Origin: Streptomyces acidicola
GTDB lineage: Bacteria > Actinomycetota > Actinomycetes > Streptomycetales > Streptomycetaceae
Assembly: GCF_009377235.1 (NCBI RefSeq)
Contig: NZ_VMNX01000051.1
Span: 1-45,586 of the forward strand
Direction: 5' to 3'
DNA: 45,586 bases
A program made the translations under genes and the position numbers. Of this stretch, positions 29,463 through 38,298 are shown in pieces (the stretch's first letter is position 1; the number at the start of each line of letters is the position of its first letter). A model generated the notes under the pieces. The model did not search any database. It was given only the letters and a program-made list of their open reading frames with translations, and was not told the DNA's origin.

Positions 29463-31397
29463 TCAACGCCCCCGCGGCCTCGGCGGTGACGGAGGCGGCG
29501 GGGGCACGTCGTCCGGGGGAGGCGGCGGCTCCGGCCAGTCGCGTGAACCCGGCCGGGGGCGTCGCGGAGGCCTCCGCGGTGGCGGGGGGAACGGCCGGGA
29601 CACGGTGGGTGCCCCGTACAGGTCGGGCTCCTGCGCGGGCCCCGCGGCACCGGGCGGCGGGGCACCGCCGGACCGATCTCCGCCGCCGGACTGATCCCCG
29701 CCACCAGACCGATCCCCGCCACCGGGCTGCTCCCCGCCCCAGGGCTGCGAGGCGCCCCCCGAGGACGACCGCCCGTCCCCGGGCCTCCGTGGCTCCCCGG
29801 GCAGCCGCAGGTACGGATTGGTGTCCGGGTTCGGCGGCCGGTACGACGCACTCGGCGTGTAGGGCCCTGATGGTGATCCCTGCGACCCCTGCGACATCCG
29901 TGATCCCTGCGATCCCTGCGACATCCGTGATCCCTGCGATCCCTGTGATACCTGCGACGGATGCGGCCCCTGCGCCCCCCACGCCCAAGCCGAAGCGTTC
30001 CGTCCCGCAGCCCCGCTCGCGCACGCGAGCAACGCCCCGGCGGCCCCGGCGCCCGCACCCCACAGCGCCCCCAGCAGCAGCGCCATCCCCACGTCCCCGT
30101 GGAGCTCTATGCCGGCCCCGAAGGCGTCGAACCCGAGCACCGACAGCGAGGCGTCCACGGACACCTCCGTCAGCCAGGCCAGCAGCGGCAGTGTCAGCGC
30201 CGTCGCGACCCCGAGCCGAACTGCGCAGCGCCCCGCGAACCCGAGCGGACCCCCGCCTGGTCCATCCGCACCCGGCCGCTTTCCCCCGACGACGGCAGAC
30301 GATTCCCGTACATAGGGCGTACGTACGGCGGTCAGTACCCCCGCGAACAGCATCATGAGGGCCGCCCCCACCCCCAACAGCCAGACCCTGCCGTCCAGTT
30401 CGGCCAGCCGGCCGAGCGTGACGGGGCGGCCGGAGTCGGCGCGGAGCAGCTCGTCGAGCGGGTCGGGCAGCAGGTGGGCCAGTTCACCGGTGGCCCGCCC
30501 GTTCCACGGCACGAGGAGACCGATCGGGATGCCCAGCCAGACCCCGCCCGGCGCACCGAGCAGAGCCGCGCCCGCGATCCGCTCGGGGTTGTCGTCGCCG
30601 ATCGCCGCGTACGCCGCCGCCGCGAGGCCCGCGAGGACCGCCATCAACAACACGCTGACCAGGGCGGACACGGCGGGCCGCACCACCTTGTGCACCGCGG
30701 CCCAGCCGGGCGGCAGGGGAGTGCGGCGCGAGGCCAGCAGAGCGATCACCAGGACGCCCGCGCACCAGATCAGGCCGCCCAGCAACGTGGGCCCTGTGTC
30801 CACCGTGAAGCCGACCTTCGCCTGGGCGTTCGCGAGGTCGCCCAGCCGGTCCGGCAACAGCCCGCCGATGTCTCCGAGACCGGGCACCTCGACGTCGCCC
30901 AACCGGTCCCCGCCGGGCACGTCGTCGAGCCCCAGCGAGCCGCCGTCGAGGGTGATGACACTGTGGCCGGCCCAGGTGAGCCCGCCCAGCACGGCGACGA
31001 ACAGCACGAGCAGCGTGCCCGCGCGCGCGAGGAGTTCGGCGGGCGCGATCACAGCCCCCGCCCCGCGCAGGGACCGCAGGAAGAACCACGACAGCAGGAC
31101 CGCCCCCACGAGCCCCACACCGAGTGGCGAGATCTCGATGGCGGTGGTCGCGTCCGCTCCTTCCAGGCCAAAGACGGAGACATCGCCCGACGGGGTGACG
31201 GAACCCCCCGCACCAAGGGCCACAACCGCGGCGGTCATCGGCCCGAGCGAGCCCGCCGAGTCCGCTTCGAGCAGATGCAGACCGAGCGCGGCCGTCGCCG
31301 CCATACCGATCAACGCCCAGCTCACGGCGGCGATCGCGGAGAGCAGGACGTCACCCCAGGGGATGCTCCTGGCCTGGTGCGAGGTACCCGTACTCAT
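29463..31397 (-). CDS. Streptophobe-type multi-spanning membrane protein
   Basis: 644 aa from the ATG at 31397 (MSTGTSHQARS) with GGGGGG upstream. About ten hydrophobic segments in residues 15-480 are separated by Gly/Asp-rich loops (LGLDDVPGGDRLGDVEVPGLGDIGGLL). Then comes a 160-residue low-complexity cytoplasmic tail: three SQGSQGSRM-type repeats, GGGDRSGG repeats, and a proline-rich end (PPPPPDDVPPPPPSPPRPRGR). The size, composition and genus match the Streptomyces 'streptophobe' family; its function is not known to me. Divergent from the FHA-ABC exporter (229 bp apart), so the two may be co-regulated. Confidence 0.82.
   Translation of the reverse strand: MSTGTSHQARSIPWGDVLLSAIAAVSWALIGMAATAALGLHLLEADSAGSLGPMTAAVVALGAGGSVTPSGDVSVFGLEGADATTAIEISPLGVGLVGAVLLSWFFLRSLRGAGAVIAPAELLARAGTLLVLFVAVLGGLTWAGHSVITLDGGSLGLDDVPGGDRLGDVEVPGLGDIGGLLPDRLGDLANAQAKVGFTVDTGPTLLGGLIWCAGVLVIALLASRRTPLPPGWAAVHKVVRPAVSALVSVLLMAVLAGLAAAAYAAIGDDNPERIAGAALLGAPGGVWLGIPIGLLVPWNGRATGELAHLLPDPLDELLRADSGRPVTLGRLAELDGRVWLLGVGAALMMLFAGVLTAVRTPYVRESSAVVGGKRPGADGPGGGPLGFAGRCAVRLGVATALTLPLLAWLTEVSVDASLSVLGFDAFGAGIELHGDVGMALLLGALWGAGAGAAGALLACASGAAGRNASAWAWGAQGPHPSQVSQGSQGSRMSQGSQGSRMSQGSQGSPSGPYTPSASYRPPNPDTNPYLRLPGEPRRPGDGRSSSGGASQPWGGEQPGGGDRSGGGDQSGGGDRSGGAPPPGAAGPAQEPDLYGAPTVSRPFPPPPRRPPRRPRPGSRDWPEPPPPPDDVPPPPPSPPRPRGR
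29874..29954. repeat. Three 27-bp tandem repeats inside the streptophobe gene
   Basis: Units at 29874, 29901 and 29928, each 27 bp (TGATCCCTGCGATCCCTGCG...), units 1 and 2 differing by one base. Each encodes nine residues of the minus-strand protein, so changes in copy number would keep the frame. Confidence 0.9.
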
Positions 31398-31626
31398 GGT
31401 CAGACCCCCCGATCCGCACCGCGGCGTTCCACCGCGGATGTCCCCCTCGCGTCGGATTACCACTCTCCGGCCCGGTTTCCACCCCGTCAACGGGACCGGC
31501 CGACGCCCCGGTTCGGGGGCTTCGCAAGGCCCGGATTTCAGTCAGGGGGCCGAGCCTGAAATAGTTCCCCCCGATGTTCGACATCCCTAGACTCCCCGTG
31601 ATGGGGGCAATTCGGGGGACAACTCA
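31398..31626. promoter_or_regulatory. Divergent control region, streptophobe / FHA-ABC exporter
   Basis: 229 bp, no gene. An inverted repeat ATTTCAG (31535-31541) / CTGAAAT (31556-31562), centre-to-centre 21 bp (two helical turns), is the clearest feature and lies about 65 bp before the exporter start. CCCC-GTGAT-GGGG follows closer to the gene. GGGGGA before the GTG at 31627 is the ribosome binding site. Confidence 0.55.
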
Positions 31627-34230
31627 GTGGGGCATGGAGTGCCGGAACTCGTACTCGAATCCAATGGACAAACCTGGACGCTCGACCAGTCCAGGGCATA
31701 CACGCTCGGACGCGATCCGCAGGGGGACATCGTGTTCGACGACGCCAGAGTGTCCTGGCGTCACGCCACGATCAGCTGGAGCGGCCGGAGTTGGGTCATC
31801 GAGGACCACGGCAGCACCAACGGCACGTTCGTGCAGGGCCAGCGGATCCACCACCTGGAGATCGGCCCCGGCTCGGCCGTGCACCTCGGCAACGCGACCG
31901 ACGGCCCGCGCCTGAGCCTGAAAGGCTCGGCCGCATCCGCCGCCACGCCCCAGGCACAGCAGCAGGCGCAGCCGCCGCAGCAGCCGTACGCGGCCCAGGG
32001 GGCGAACCCGGCGTGGGCGGCCCAGCAAGCGGCCCCGCAGCAGGCCGCACCCCAGCAGTCGGCCCCGCAGCAGGCCGCACCCCAGCAGTCGGCCCCGCAG
32101 CAGGGCTGGCAGCCGCAGCAGTCGCAGGTCCCGCACCAGCAGGGCCCGGCCGCGGGCCACGCACAGCAGGGACCTGGTGGTGTCGCGGGGGCGCCGCCGG
32201 TCTACGGCGACCGCAGCCCGACCACGTTCCACCAGCTGGCCCTCGGCCGCGTCATGCGCATAGGCCGCGCGCTGGAGAACGAACTCGTCGTCTCCGACCT
32301 CCAGGTCTCGCGCCACCACGCCGAGTTCCACGCCACGCCCGACGGCCGCTACGAGATCCGTGACCTCGGTTCGCACAACGGCACGTTCGTCAACGGTGTG
32401 GCGATCGCCAAGAGCGGCTCGGCGCTGCTCGGCCCGAACGACATCGTCGGCGTCGGCCACTCCACGTTCCGTCTCGTCGGCGACCGCCTCGAGGAGTTCG
32501 TCGACACCGGTGAGGTCTCCTTCTCCGCCCGCCATCTGACGGTCACCGTGGACGGCGGCAAGCAGATCCTGAAGGACGTCTCCTTCGGTGTCCCCGAGAA
32601 GTCGCTGATCGCGGTCATCGGCCCGTCCGGCTCCGGCAAGTCGACGCTGCTGAAGGCCCTCACCGGTTACCGCCCGGCCAACCAGGGCGACGTTCTCTAC
32701 GACAACCGGAACCTGTACAAGCAGTTCGCCGAGCTGCGCCAGCGCATCGGTCTGGTCCCGCAGGACGACATCCTGCACAAGGAGCTGACCGTCAAGAAGG
32801 CCCTCAAGTACGCGGCCAAGCTGCGCTTCCCCGCCGACACCACGGCCCAGGAGCGCGAGGCCCGCATCGACGAGGTGCTGCGCGAGCTGAAGCTGGACAT
32901 CCACAAGGACAAGAAGGTCACGTCCCTGTCCGGCGGCCAGCGCAAGCGTGTCTCCGTGGCCCTGGAGCTGCTCACCAAGCCGTCGCTGATCTTCCTGGAC
33001 GAGCCGACCTCCGGTCTCGACCCGGGCATGGACCGCGACGTCATGCAGCTGCTGCGCGGCCTCGCCGACGACGGCCGTACGGTCCTCGTCGTCACTCACT
33101 CGGTGGCCGAACTCGCGCTGTGCGACAAGCTTCTGGTGATGGCGCCCGGCGGTGCCGTCGCCTACTTCGGCCCGCCGGAGGAGGCCCTCAACTTCTTCGG
33201 CTACGGCACCTGGGCCGACGTCTTCTCCGCCTTCGAGAACTACCGCGACTACGACTGGGCGGGCCGCTGGAAGGGCTCGCAGCACTACCAGATGTACGCC
33301 GCGGACATCGACGCGGTCGCCCCGCAGTCCGTACACATGCCTCCGCCACAGCAGATGCGCCAGCCCAAGCCGCAGGGCTGGGGCTCGCAGCTGCTGACCC
33401 TGGTCCGGCGGTACGTCTCGGTCATCGTGTCCGACAAGGGCTTCCTGGCCCTGATGCTGATCCTGCCCGCCGTGCTCGGCGCGGTCAGCCTGCTCATCGA
33501 ATCCGGCAACGACCTGCTGCCCAACGAGCCGCGCGCGGGCGGTCTGAGGGCGCCCAACGGCACCGCCACCACCGTCCTTCTGATCCTCGCCGTCGGCGCC
33601 TGTTTCGCCGGGGCGGCCAACTCCGTCCGTGAGCTGATCAAGGAACGGGTGATCTACGAACGGGAGCGCGCGACGGGCCTGTCCCGCTCGGCCTACCTGA
33701 TGTCCAAGGTCATCGTGCTCGGCATGATCACCATGGTCCAGGGCCTGATCGTCGGCGGAATCGGCTTCGGTGCGCGCGAGGTCCCCGCGGAGGGCCTGGT
33801 CCTCGGCACCCTCACCAAGCTGGAACTCTGCCTGCCGATCATGGCGCTCGGCTTCACCTCGATGATGTTCGGTCTGGTGATCTCCGCGCTGGTGAAGACG
33901 TCCGAGAAGACCATGCCGCTGCTGGTGATGTTCGCGATCATCCAGGTCGTCTTCACCGGCTGCCTCTTCACGCTGAACGGCGCCCTGGGCGTCAACGAGT
34001 TCTCGTACCTGATGCCGTCCCGCTGGGCCGTCGCCGCCGCGGGCGCCACGCTGGACTTCAACCTGGTCAACCCGAACAAGGACGATCCGACCCAGACCGA
34101 CCCGCTGTGGGACCACACGGTCGGCATCTGGACGCTGGACATGATCGCCCTGATTGCCCTCGGCGCGATCTGTGGCGTCCTCGTGGCCCGCTTCCTGCGC
34201 CGCCACGAGCCGGAGGTCATGCGCAAGTAG
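31627..34230 (+). CDS. FHA-FHA-ABC exporter (Rv1747-like)
   Basis: 867 aa, GTG at 31627. Two forkhead-associated domains that read phosphothreonine: FHA1 about 5-100 (YTLGRDPQGDIVFDDARVSWRHA, GSTNGTFV) and FHA2 about 203-285 (MRIGRALENELVVSDLQVSRHHAEF, GSHNGTFVNG). A 90-residue Gln/Ala/Pro linker separates them. ABC ATPase: Walker A GPSGSGKST (332-340), LSGGQ (434-438), Walker B LIFLDEP (454-460). Six membrane helices of ABC-2 type occupy about 590-860. This is the architecture of M. tuberculosis Rv1747, regulated by Ser/Thr kinase PknF. Function here: probably export of a lipid or envelope component under kinase control; cargo unknown. Followed by a strong terminator. Confidence 0.94.
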   Translation: MGHGVPELVLESNGQTWTLDQSRAYTLGRDPQGDIVFDDARVSWRHATISWSGRSWVIEDHGSTNGTFVQGQRIHHLEIGPGSAVHLGNATDGPRLSLKGSAASAATPQAQQQAQPPQQPYAAQGANPAWAAQQAAPQQAAPQQSAPQQAAPQQSAPQQGWQPQQSQVPHQQGPAAGHAQQGPGGVAGAPPVYGDRSPTTFHQLALGRVMRIGRALENELVVSDLQVSRHHAEFHATPDGRYEIRDLGSHNGTFVNGVAIAKSGSALLGPNDIVGVGHSTFRLVGDRLEEFVDTGEVSFSARHLTVTVDGGKQILKDVSFGVPEKSLIAVIGPSGSGKSTLLKALTGYRPANQGDVLYDNRNLYKQFAELRQRIGLVPQDDILHKELTVKKALKYAAKLRFPADTTAQEREARIDEVLRELKLDIHKDKKVTSLSGGQRKRVSVALELLTKPSLIFLDEPTSGLDPGMDRDVMQLLRGLADDGRTVLVVTHSVAELALCDKLLVMAPGGAVAYFGPPEEALNFFGYGTWADVFSAFENYRDYDWAGRWKGSQHYQMYAADIDAVAPQSVHMPPPQQMRQPKPQGWGSQLLTLVRRYVSVIVSDKGFLALMLILPAVLGAVSLLIESGNDLLPNEPRAGGLRAPNGTATTVLLILAVGACFAGAANSVRELIKERVIYERERATGLSRSAYLMSKVIVLGMITMVQGLIVGGIGFGAREVPAEGLVLGTLTKLELCLPIMALGFTSMMFGLVISALVKTSEKTMPLLVMFAIIQVVFTGCLFTLNGALGVNEFSYLMPSRWAVAAAGATLDFNLVNPNKDDPTQTDPLWDHTVGIWTLDMIALIALGAICGVLVARFLRRHEPEVMRK
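32041..32100. repeat. Perfect 30-bp tandem duplication in the exporter linker
   Basis: Positions 32041-32070 and 32071-32100 are identical, with a partial third copy just before (32023-32040). They encode the 10-residue units QAAPQQSAPQ in the linker between FHA domains. Identity at the DNA level points to recent slippage. Confidence 0.95.
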
Positions 34231-34256
34231 TTCCCGGACACCGTGTCCCGGCACGA

Positions 34257-34290
34257 GCAGGGCGGCACCCCCGGTGGGGTGCCGCCCTGC
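34257..34290. terminator. Bidirectional terminator
   Basis: A perfect 15-bp stem GCAGGGCGGCACCCC / GGGGTGCCGCCCTGC with a CGGT loop, midway between the convergent exporter and QueA-like genes. Confidence 0.92.
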
Positions 34291-34317
34291 GGCGTTTCCG
34301 AGACCCGCGCGCCGGCC

Positions 34318-35415
34318 TCAGCAGGCGCTGTCGACGTTGTCGATCGCGCGCTCCGGGAGAATGAGGTGCACGTCCCCGAACTCGTGCCACAGGTAGCGCC
34401 CGCGCAGCGCCTCCTCGTACGCCCGGTCGACCGCCGCCCGTCCCGCGACCGCCTCCAGCATCAGCAGGTGCGAGGCCTCCGGCTCGTGCAGTCCGGTCAG
34501 CAGCCCGTCCACCACCCGCACCCCGCGCTCCGGGGTGACCACGAGACCGGTCCAGCCCTCCGTGGCCCGCACCACCCCGTCGGGCCCGGTCGCCGACTCC
34601 ACGGCCCGCACCGCCGTCGTACCCACCGCGACGATCCGCCCCCCTCCGGCTCCCGCCGCGTTGATCAGCCGGGCCGACGCCTCCGGCACCGCGAAGCGCT
34701 CCGGGTACGGCGGCTCGTGCGCCTCGGTCGACGCCACCCCCGTGTGCAGCGTGACCGGCGCGAACTGCACGCCCCGGCTCACCAGCTCCGCCACCAGACG
34801 CGCCGTGAAGGGCCGCGCCGCACTCGGCATCTCCGCACTGCCTGCCCCGTCGGCCGACAGCAGCGCGAACACCGTCTGGTGCGCCGACAGCGGCTGGTCC
34901 CGTTCCGTGTACGCGTACCGTATGGGCCGCCCGTGCTCCCGCAGCAGCCCCAGCACGTCCGGACCGTCGTCCGGACCCGTGGGGGCCGACACGCGCGCCC
35001 ACCACAGCCGAGCACTGTCCGCGCTCAGCGGCTCCTCCACTACCAGCCGTACGTCCTCGGGCAGGCGCACCTCTGTCCCCGCGGGTCCTCCCGCACGCGC
35101 GCGCGTGGTGCCCGTCCCGTCCGGATCCCGCAGCTCGACGGCCCACCGCCCGTCGTCACCCCACGTCGAGAAATGCACCACCACGCGCGCGTGCCCCACA
35201 TGACCGTCCACAGCGGCCGCCAGCGTGGGGGAGGTGTTGACGACGAGCAGGTCCCCGGCCCGCAGCAGCCGCGGCAACTCCACGAACTGGTGGTGCGACA
35301 CCTCGGCGCCGCGCGAGACGAGCAGCCGCACCGCGTCCCGTTCCAGGCCGGGTCCGCGCTGCTCGGCCGGCACTCGCGCCGACAACTCCTCCGGAACCCG
35401 CAGCGCGGTCGTCAT
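34318..35415 (-). CDS. QueA-like S-adenosylmethionine:tRNA ribosyltransferase-isomerase
   Basis: 365 aa, ATG at 35415 overlapping the SDR stop (ATGA). QueA adds the epoxycyclopentane ring to preQ1 in tRNA. Matching blocks: LRAGDLLVVNTSPTLAA (E. coli LNPGDLLVFNNTRVIPA), HQTVFAL, VSRGVQFAPVTLHTGV, GGRIVAVGTTAVRAVES and VVDGLLTGLHEPEASHLLML. However, the near-invariant APTAGLHF of QueA reads MPSAARPF here, and the substrate-loop region is rebuilt. So this is a divergent branch, perhaps with another substrate. No tgt or other queuosine gene is in the window. Coupled to an SDR gene upstream. Family call firm, specific activity uncertain. Confidence 0.82.
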   Translation of the reverse strand: MTTALRVPEELSARVPAEQRGPGLERDAVRLLVSRGAEVSHHQFVELPRLLRAGDLLVVNTSPTLAAAVDGHVGHARVVVHFSTWGDDGRWAVELRDPDGTGTTRARAGGPAGTEVRLPEDVRLVVEEPLSADSARLWWARVSAPTGPDDGPDVLGLLREHGRPIRYAYTERDQPLSAHQTVFALLSADGAGSAEMPSAARPFTARLVAELVSRGVQFAPVTLHTGVASTEAHEPPYPERFAVPEASARLINAAGAGGGRIVAVGTTAVRAVESATGPDGVVRATEGWTGLVVTPERGVRVVDGLLTGLHEPEASHLLMLEAVAGRAAVDRAYEEALRGRYLWHEFGDVHLILPERAIDNVDSAC

Positions 35416-36107
35416 CGACGCTCCAGCAGGGACGGCGCACCATAGCGGCCACTGGCCGGACGCTCGTCGATCAGCCGCAGGAAGGCCGGTACGACGTCGG
35501 CCGGCTCCGGCCGGGGATCGTCGTCGTCCGGTACGGCCGCCGCATACAGGTCCGTGGCCATGTCCCCGGGATCGACCGCCCACACCCGCAGCCCGGGCTC
35601 CTCCTCGGCGAGCACCGCCGACAGGTGGTCCAGTGCCGCCTTCGACGCCCCGTACCCGCCCCACGTCTCGTACGCCTCCGCGGCCGCGTCCGAGCTGACG
35701 TCGATGACCGCGCCCGCCCCGGAGGCCCGCAGCAGCGGCAGCGCCTCCTGGACGAGACCCAGCGCGGCGACCACGTTCACCTCCAGCGCCCGCCTCAGCC
35801 CCTCCAGCGGCAGCTCGTCCAGCCGTACGAGCGGTTCGGCGCCCAGCGCGCTCGCGTTGTTCACCAGCAGGTCCACACCGCCCAGCCGATGTGCCGCCGC
35901 CACCAGAGCGGCCCGGTGCCCGGCGTCCGTGACGTCCCCCGCCAGGGCCTCCACCCGGGTCCCGTACGCCGACAGTTCCTTCGCCGTCTCCTGGAGCACG
36001 TCCGCGGTTCTGGCGTCGAGCACCAGGTCCCAGCCGCGTTCCGCCAGGGCGGCGCCGAGTGCCTGCCCCAGCCCCTTCGAAGCTCCCGTGATGATCGCTA
36101 CTGGCAT
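35412..36107 (-). CDS. SDR family oxidoreductase (classical)
   Basis: 231 aa. TGASKGLG (7-14), NNAS (about 87-90), SS at VIDVSSD, and the catalytic YGASK pair are intact, so this is an active classical SDR. The C-terminus (GRYGAPSLLERR) is short and lacks the usual VDGG. Directly upstream of and overlapping the QueA-like gene by 4 bp, so the two proteins may act in one pathway; the substrate is unknown. Confidence 0.9.
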   Translation of the reverse strand: MPVAIITGASKGLGQALGAALAERGWDLVLDARTADVLQETAKELSAYGTRVEALAGDVTDAGHRAALVAAAHRLGGVDLLVNNASALGAEPLVRLDELPLEGLRRALEVNVVAALGLVQEALPLLRASGAGAVIDVSSDAAAEAYETWGGYGASKAALDHLSAVLAEEEPGLRVWAVDPGDMATDLYAAAVPDDDDPRPEPADVVPAFLRLIDERPASGRYGAPSLLERR

Positions 36108-36350
36108 GCCATCCGTCCCCTCGTCGCGTGACCGCCGCTCCCGGCGTGTGTTCCCGGCCGCCGACCGCCCTCAGGCACCGGCCGCCGAACCCGCCTCAGC
36201 GGACGCCTTCACCGTAGGAACCGGGCCGTCCCGCCCGCCTCGTGCGCGGGCCGCAATGCGCCAGGGCCCTTCGCCCTAGGGCCCGCGGCCCAGGCGGAGG
36301 CCGTCACAGGTCCGATCCGCGGTGTCACACCCCGCAGGTACCGTGAGGTC
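36108..36350. promoter_or_regulatory. Divergent control region, SDR / histidine kinase
   Basis: 243 bp with no supported gene. AGGGCCC occurs twice 15 bp apart (36263-36269 and 36278-36284) with TTCGCCCT between. Each is itself palindromic, about 70-90 bp before the kinase start, so a candidate site for the encoded response regulator. Confidence 0.45.
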
Positions 36351-37496
36351 ATGAGCCAAGGTCCACGGTCCGGCCTCGCCGCGGTGAGTTCCGCGCTGCT
36401 GGCCATGAGCAGACACCTGGAGGTGCGCGACGTCCTCAAGACGATCGTGGCCTCCGCACGCGAGCTGCTCGACGCGGAGTACGCGGCACTGGGCGTGCCC
36501 GACGACCACGGTGGCTTCGCCCAGTTCGTGGTCGACGGCGTCACCGACGAGCAGTGGAAGGCCATCGGCCCACTCCCGCGCCAGCACGGCATCCTGGCCG
36601 CGATGCTCCACGAGGCCAAGGCGGAGCGCCTGGCCGATGTGCGCAAGGACCCCCGTTTCGAGGGCTGGCCGAGCGCCCACCCCGATCTGGCCGACTTCCT
36701 GGGCCTGCCCATCCGTGACGGCGACGAGGTCATCGGCGCCCTCTTCCTCGCCAACAAGCGGTGCCCCAAGCCGGTGGGCGGCTGCGGATTCACCGAGGAG
36801 GACGAGGAACTGCTGTCGATCCTCGCCCAGCACGCCGCGATCGCCCTGACGAACGCGAGGCTCTACGAGCGCAGCCGCGAGCTCACCATCGCCGAGGAGC
36901 GCTCCCGCCTCGCTCACGAACTGCACGACGCCGTCAGCCAGAAGCTCTTCTCCCTGCGCCTGACCGCCCAGGCCGCGGCCGCCCTGGTCGACCGCGACCC
37001 CCGCCGCGCCAAGGGAGAGCTCCACCAGGTGGCCATGCTCGCCGCCGAGGCCGCCGACGAACTGCGCGCCGCCGTGGTCGAGCTCCGCCCCGCGGGCCTC
37101 GACGAGGACGGCCTCGTCGCCACCCTGCGCACCCAGGTCCACGTCCTGGACCGCGCCCACACCGCGCGCGTGACCTTCACCAGCTGCGGCGTCCGCGCCC
37201 TGCCCGCCGCACAGGAGGAGGCCATGCTCCGCGTCGCCCAGGAGGCCCTGCACAACGCGCTGCGCCACTCGGGGGCCGATCGGGTCGAGGTGACCCTGGA
37301 GCGGCGCGACGCCACGGCGGTCCTGCGCGTCAGGGACGACGGCAGCGGCTTCCAACCGGCGACCGTACGCCGCGCGGGACGCCACCTCGGGCTGGTCTCC
37401 ATGCGCGACCGGGCGAGCGGGGTCGGCGGCCGCCTGACGGTGGAGTCGGCGCCCGGAAAGGGCACCACGATCGAAATGGAGGTCCCTGGTGGCTGA
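36351..37496 (+). CDS. GAF-domain sensor histidine kinase (NarL-type partner)
   Basis: 381 aa, soluble with no membrane helix. GAF domain about 25-170 (LDAEYAALGVPDD ... GLPIRDGDEVIGALFLANKR) with two cysteines in KRCPKPVGGCGF. The HisKA_3 dimerisation segment has H192 (RSRLAHELHDAVSQ). HATPase domain has NALRHSGA, DDGSGF and GLVSMRDRASGVGG. The GAF-HisKA_3 layout resembles the sensing core of DevS/DosS, so a redox, gas or small-molecule ligand is possible. Overlaps the response regulator gene by 8 bp. Both precede chpE, but a regulatory link is only inferred. Confidence 0.94.
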   Translation: MSQGPRSGLAAVSSALLAMSRHLEVRDVLKTIVASARELLDAEYAALGVPDDHGGFAQFVVDGVTDEQWKAIGPLPRQHGILAAMLHEAKAERLADVRKDPRFEGWPSAHPDLADFLGLPIRDGDEVIGALFLANKRCPKPVGGCGFTEEDEELLSILAQHAAIALTNARLYERSRELTIAEERSRLAHELHDAVSQKLFSLRLTAQAAAALVDRDPRRAKGELHQVAMLAAEAADELRAAVVELRPAGLDEDGLVATLRTQVHVLDRAHTARVTFTSCGVRALPAAQEEAMLRVAQEALHNALRHSGADRVEVTLERRDATAVLRVRDDGSGFQPATVRRAGRHLGLVSMRDRASGVGGRLTVESAPGKGTTIEMEVPGG

Positions 37497-38130
37497 CGCA
37501 ATCAAGGTGCTGCTCGTCGACGACCACCAGGTGGTCCGGCGCGGACTGCGCACCTTCCTGGAGGTGCAGGACGACATCGAGGTCGTGGGCGAGGCGGCCG
37601 ACGGCGCCGAAGGAGTCGCCCGCGCCGAGGAGCTGAGGCCCGACATCGTCCTCATGGACATCAAGATGCCGGGCATGGACGGCGTCGAGGCCCTGCGCAG
37701 GCTGCGCTCACTCGACAACCCCGCGCGCGTGCTGATCGTCACCAGCTTCACCGAGCAGCGCACGGTGGTCCCGGCCCTGCGTGCCGGCGCCGCCGGGTAC
37801 GTCTACAAGGACGTGGACCCCGATGCGCTCGCGGGCGCCATCCGGTCGGTGCACGCCGGGCACATCCTGCTCCAGCCGGAGGTGGCCGGCGCTCTCCTCT
37901 CCCAGGAGGAGGCCAACTCGGGCCAGGGCAGAGGCGGTTCACTCACCGAGCGGGAGCGCGAGGTGCTCGGCCTGATCGCGGACGGCCGCTCGAACCGCGA
38001 GATCGCCCGCGCCCTCGTCCTCTCCGAGAAGACGGTCAAGACCCATGTCTCGAACATCCTGATGAAGCTGGACCTGGCCGACCGCACCCAGGCCGCGCTG
38101 TGGGCGGTACGCCATGGTGTGACGGGATGA
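37489..38130 (+). CDS. LuxR/NarL family response regulator
   Basis: 213 aa, GTG at 37489 inside the end of the kinase gene, so translation is coupled. Receiver domain with DD (11-12), phospho-acceptor D57 (IVLMDIKMPGMDG), switch residues TSF and the YVYKD lysine. A LuxR-type helix-turn-helix follows (LTEREREVLGLIADGRSNREIARALVLSEKTVKTHVSNILMKLDL). It forms a two-component system with the GAF kinase. Target genes unknown; its own promoter and the chaplin gene downstream are the nearest candidates. Confidence 0.96.
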   Translation: MADAIKVLLVDDHQVVRRGLRTFLEVQDDIEVVGEAADGAEGVARAEELRPDIVLMDIKMPGMDGVEALRRLRSLDNPARVLIVTSFTEQRTVVPALRAGAAGYVYKDVDPDALAGAIRSVHAGHILLQPEVAGALLSQEEANSGQGRGGSLTEREREVLGLIADGRSNREIARALVLSEKTVKTHVSNILMKLDLADRTQAALWAVRHGVTG

Positions 38131-38298
38131 CCAGTGGGATTAATGACATGAGCGGCAATTCAGAAAGTTACGCTCCAGGCTGAGATTCATACCGTCGTGT
38201 GTATGTCCCCCGGATGGCGTATCCCCTGCCGGGGCCGGGCCGTTTTCCATGGCGTGCTGCGGCGCCTTGCCGCAGCGATCGCCAAGGAGGACTGAGAA
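38131..38298. promoter_or_regulatory. Upstream region of chpE
   Basis: 168 bp, relatively AT-rich for the window around 38140-38200 (GGGATTAATGACATG, TTCAGAAAGTTACG, GATTCATACCG), consistent with a promoter for the chaplin gene, though I cannot fix the -10/-35. AAGGAGG lies 9 nt before the GTG start. Confidence 0.5.

Noticed and set aside
29874..29954. Possible CRISPR array
   Set aside because: The 27-bp units are contiguous without spacers and lie in frame inside a protein tail; no cas gene is present.
31624..34254. 876-residue open frame antisense to the FHA-ABC exporter
   Set aside because: Shadow of the exporter: no domain, no ribosome binding site, biased composition.
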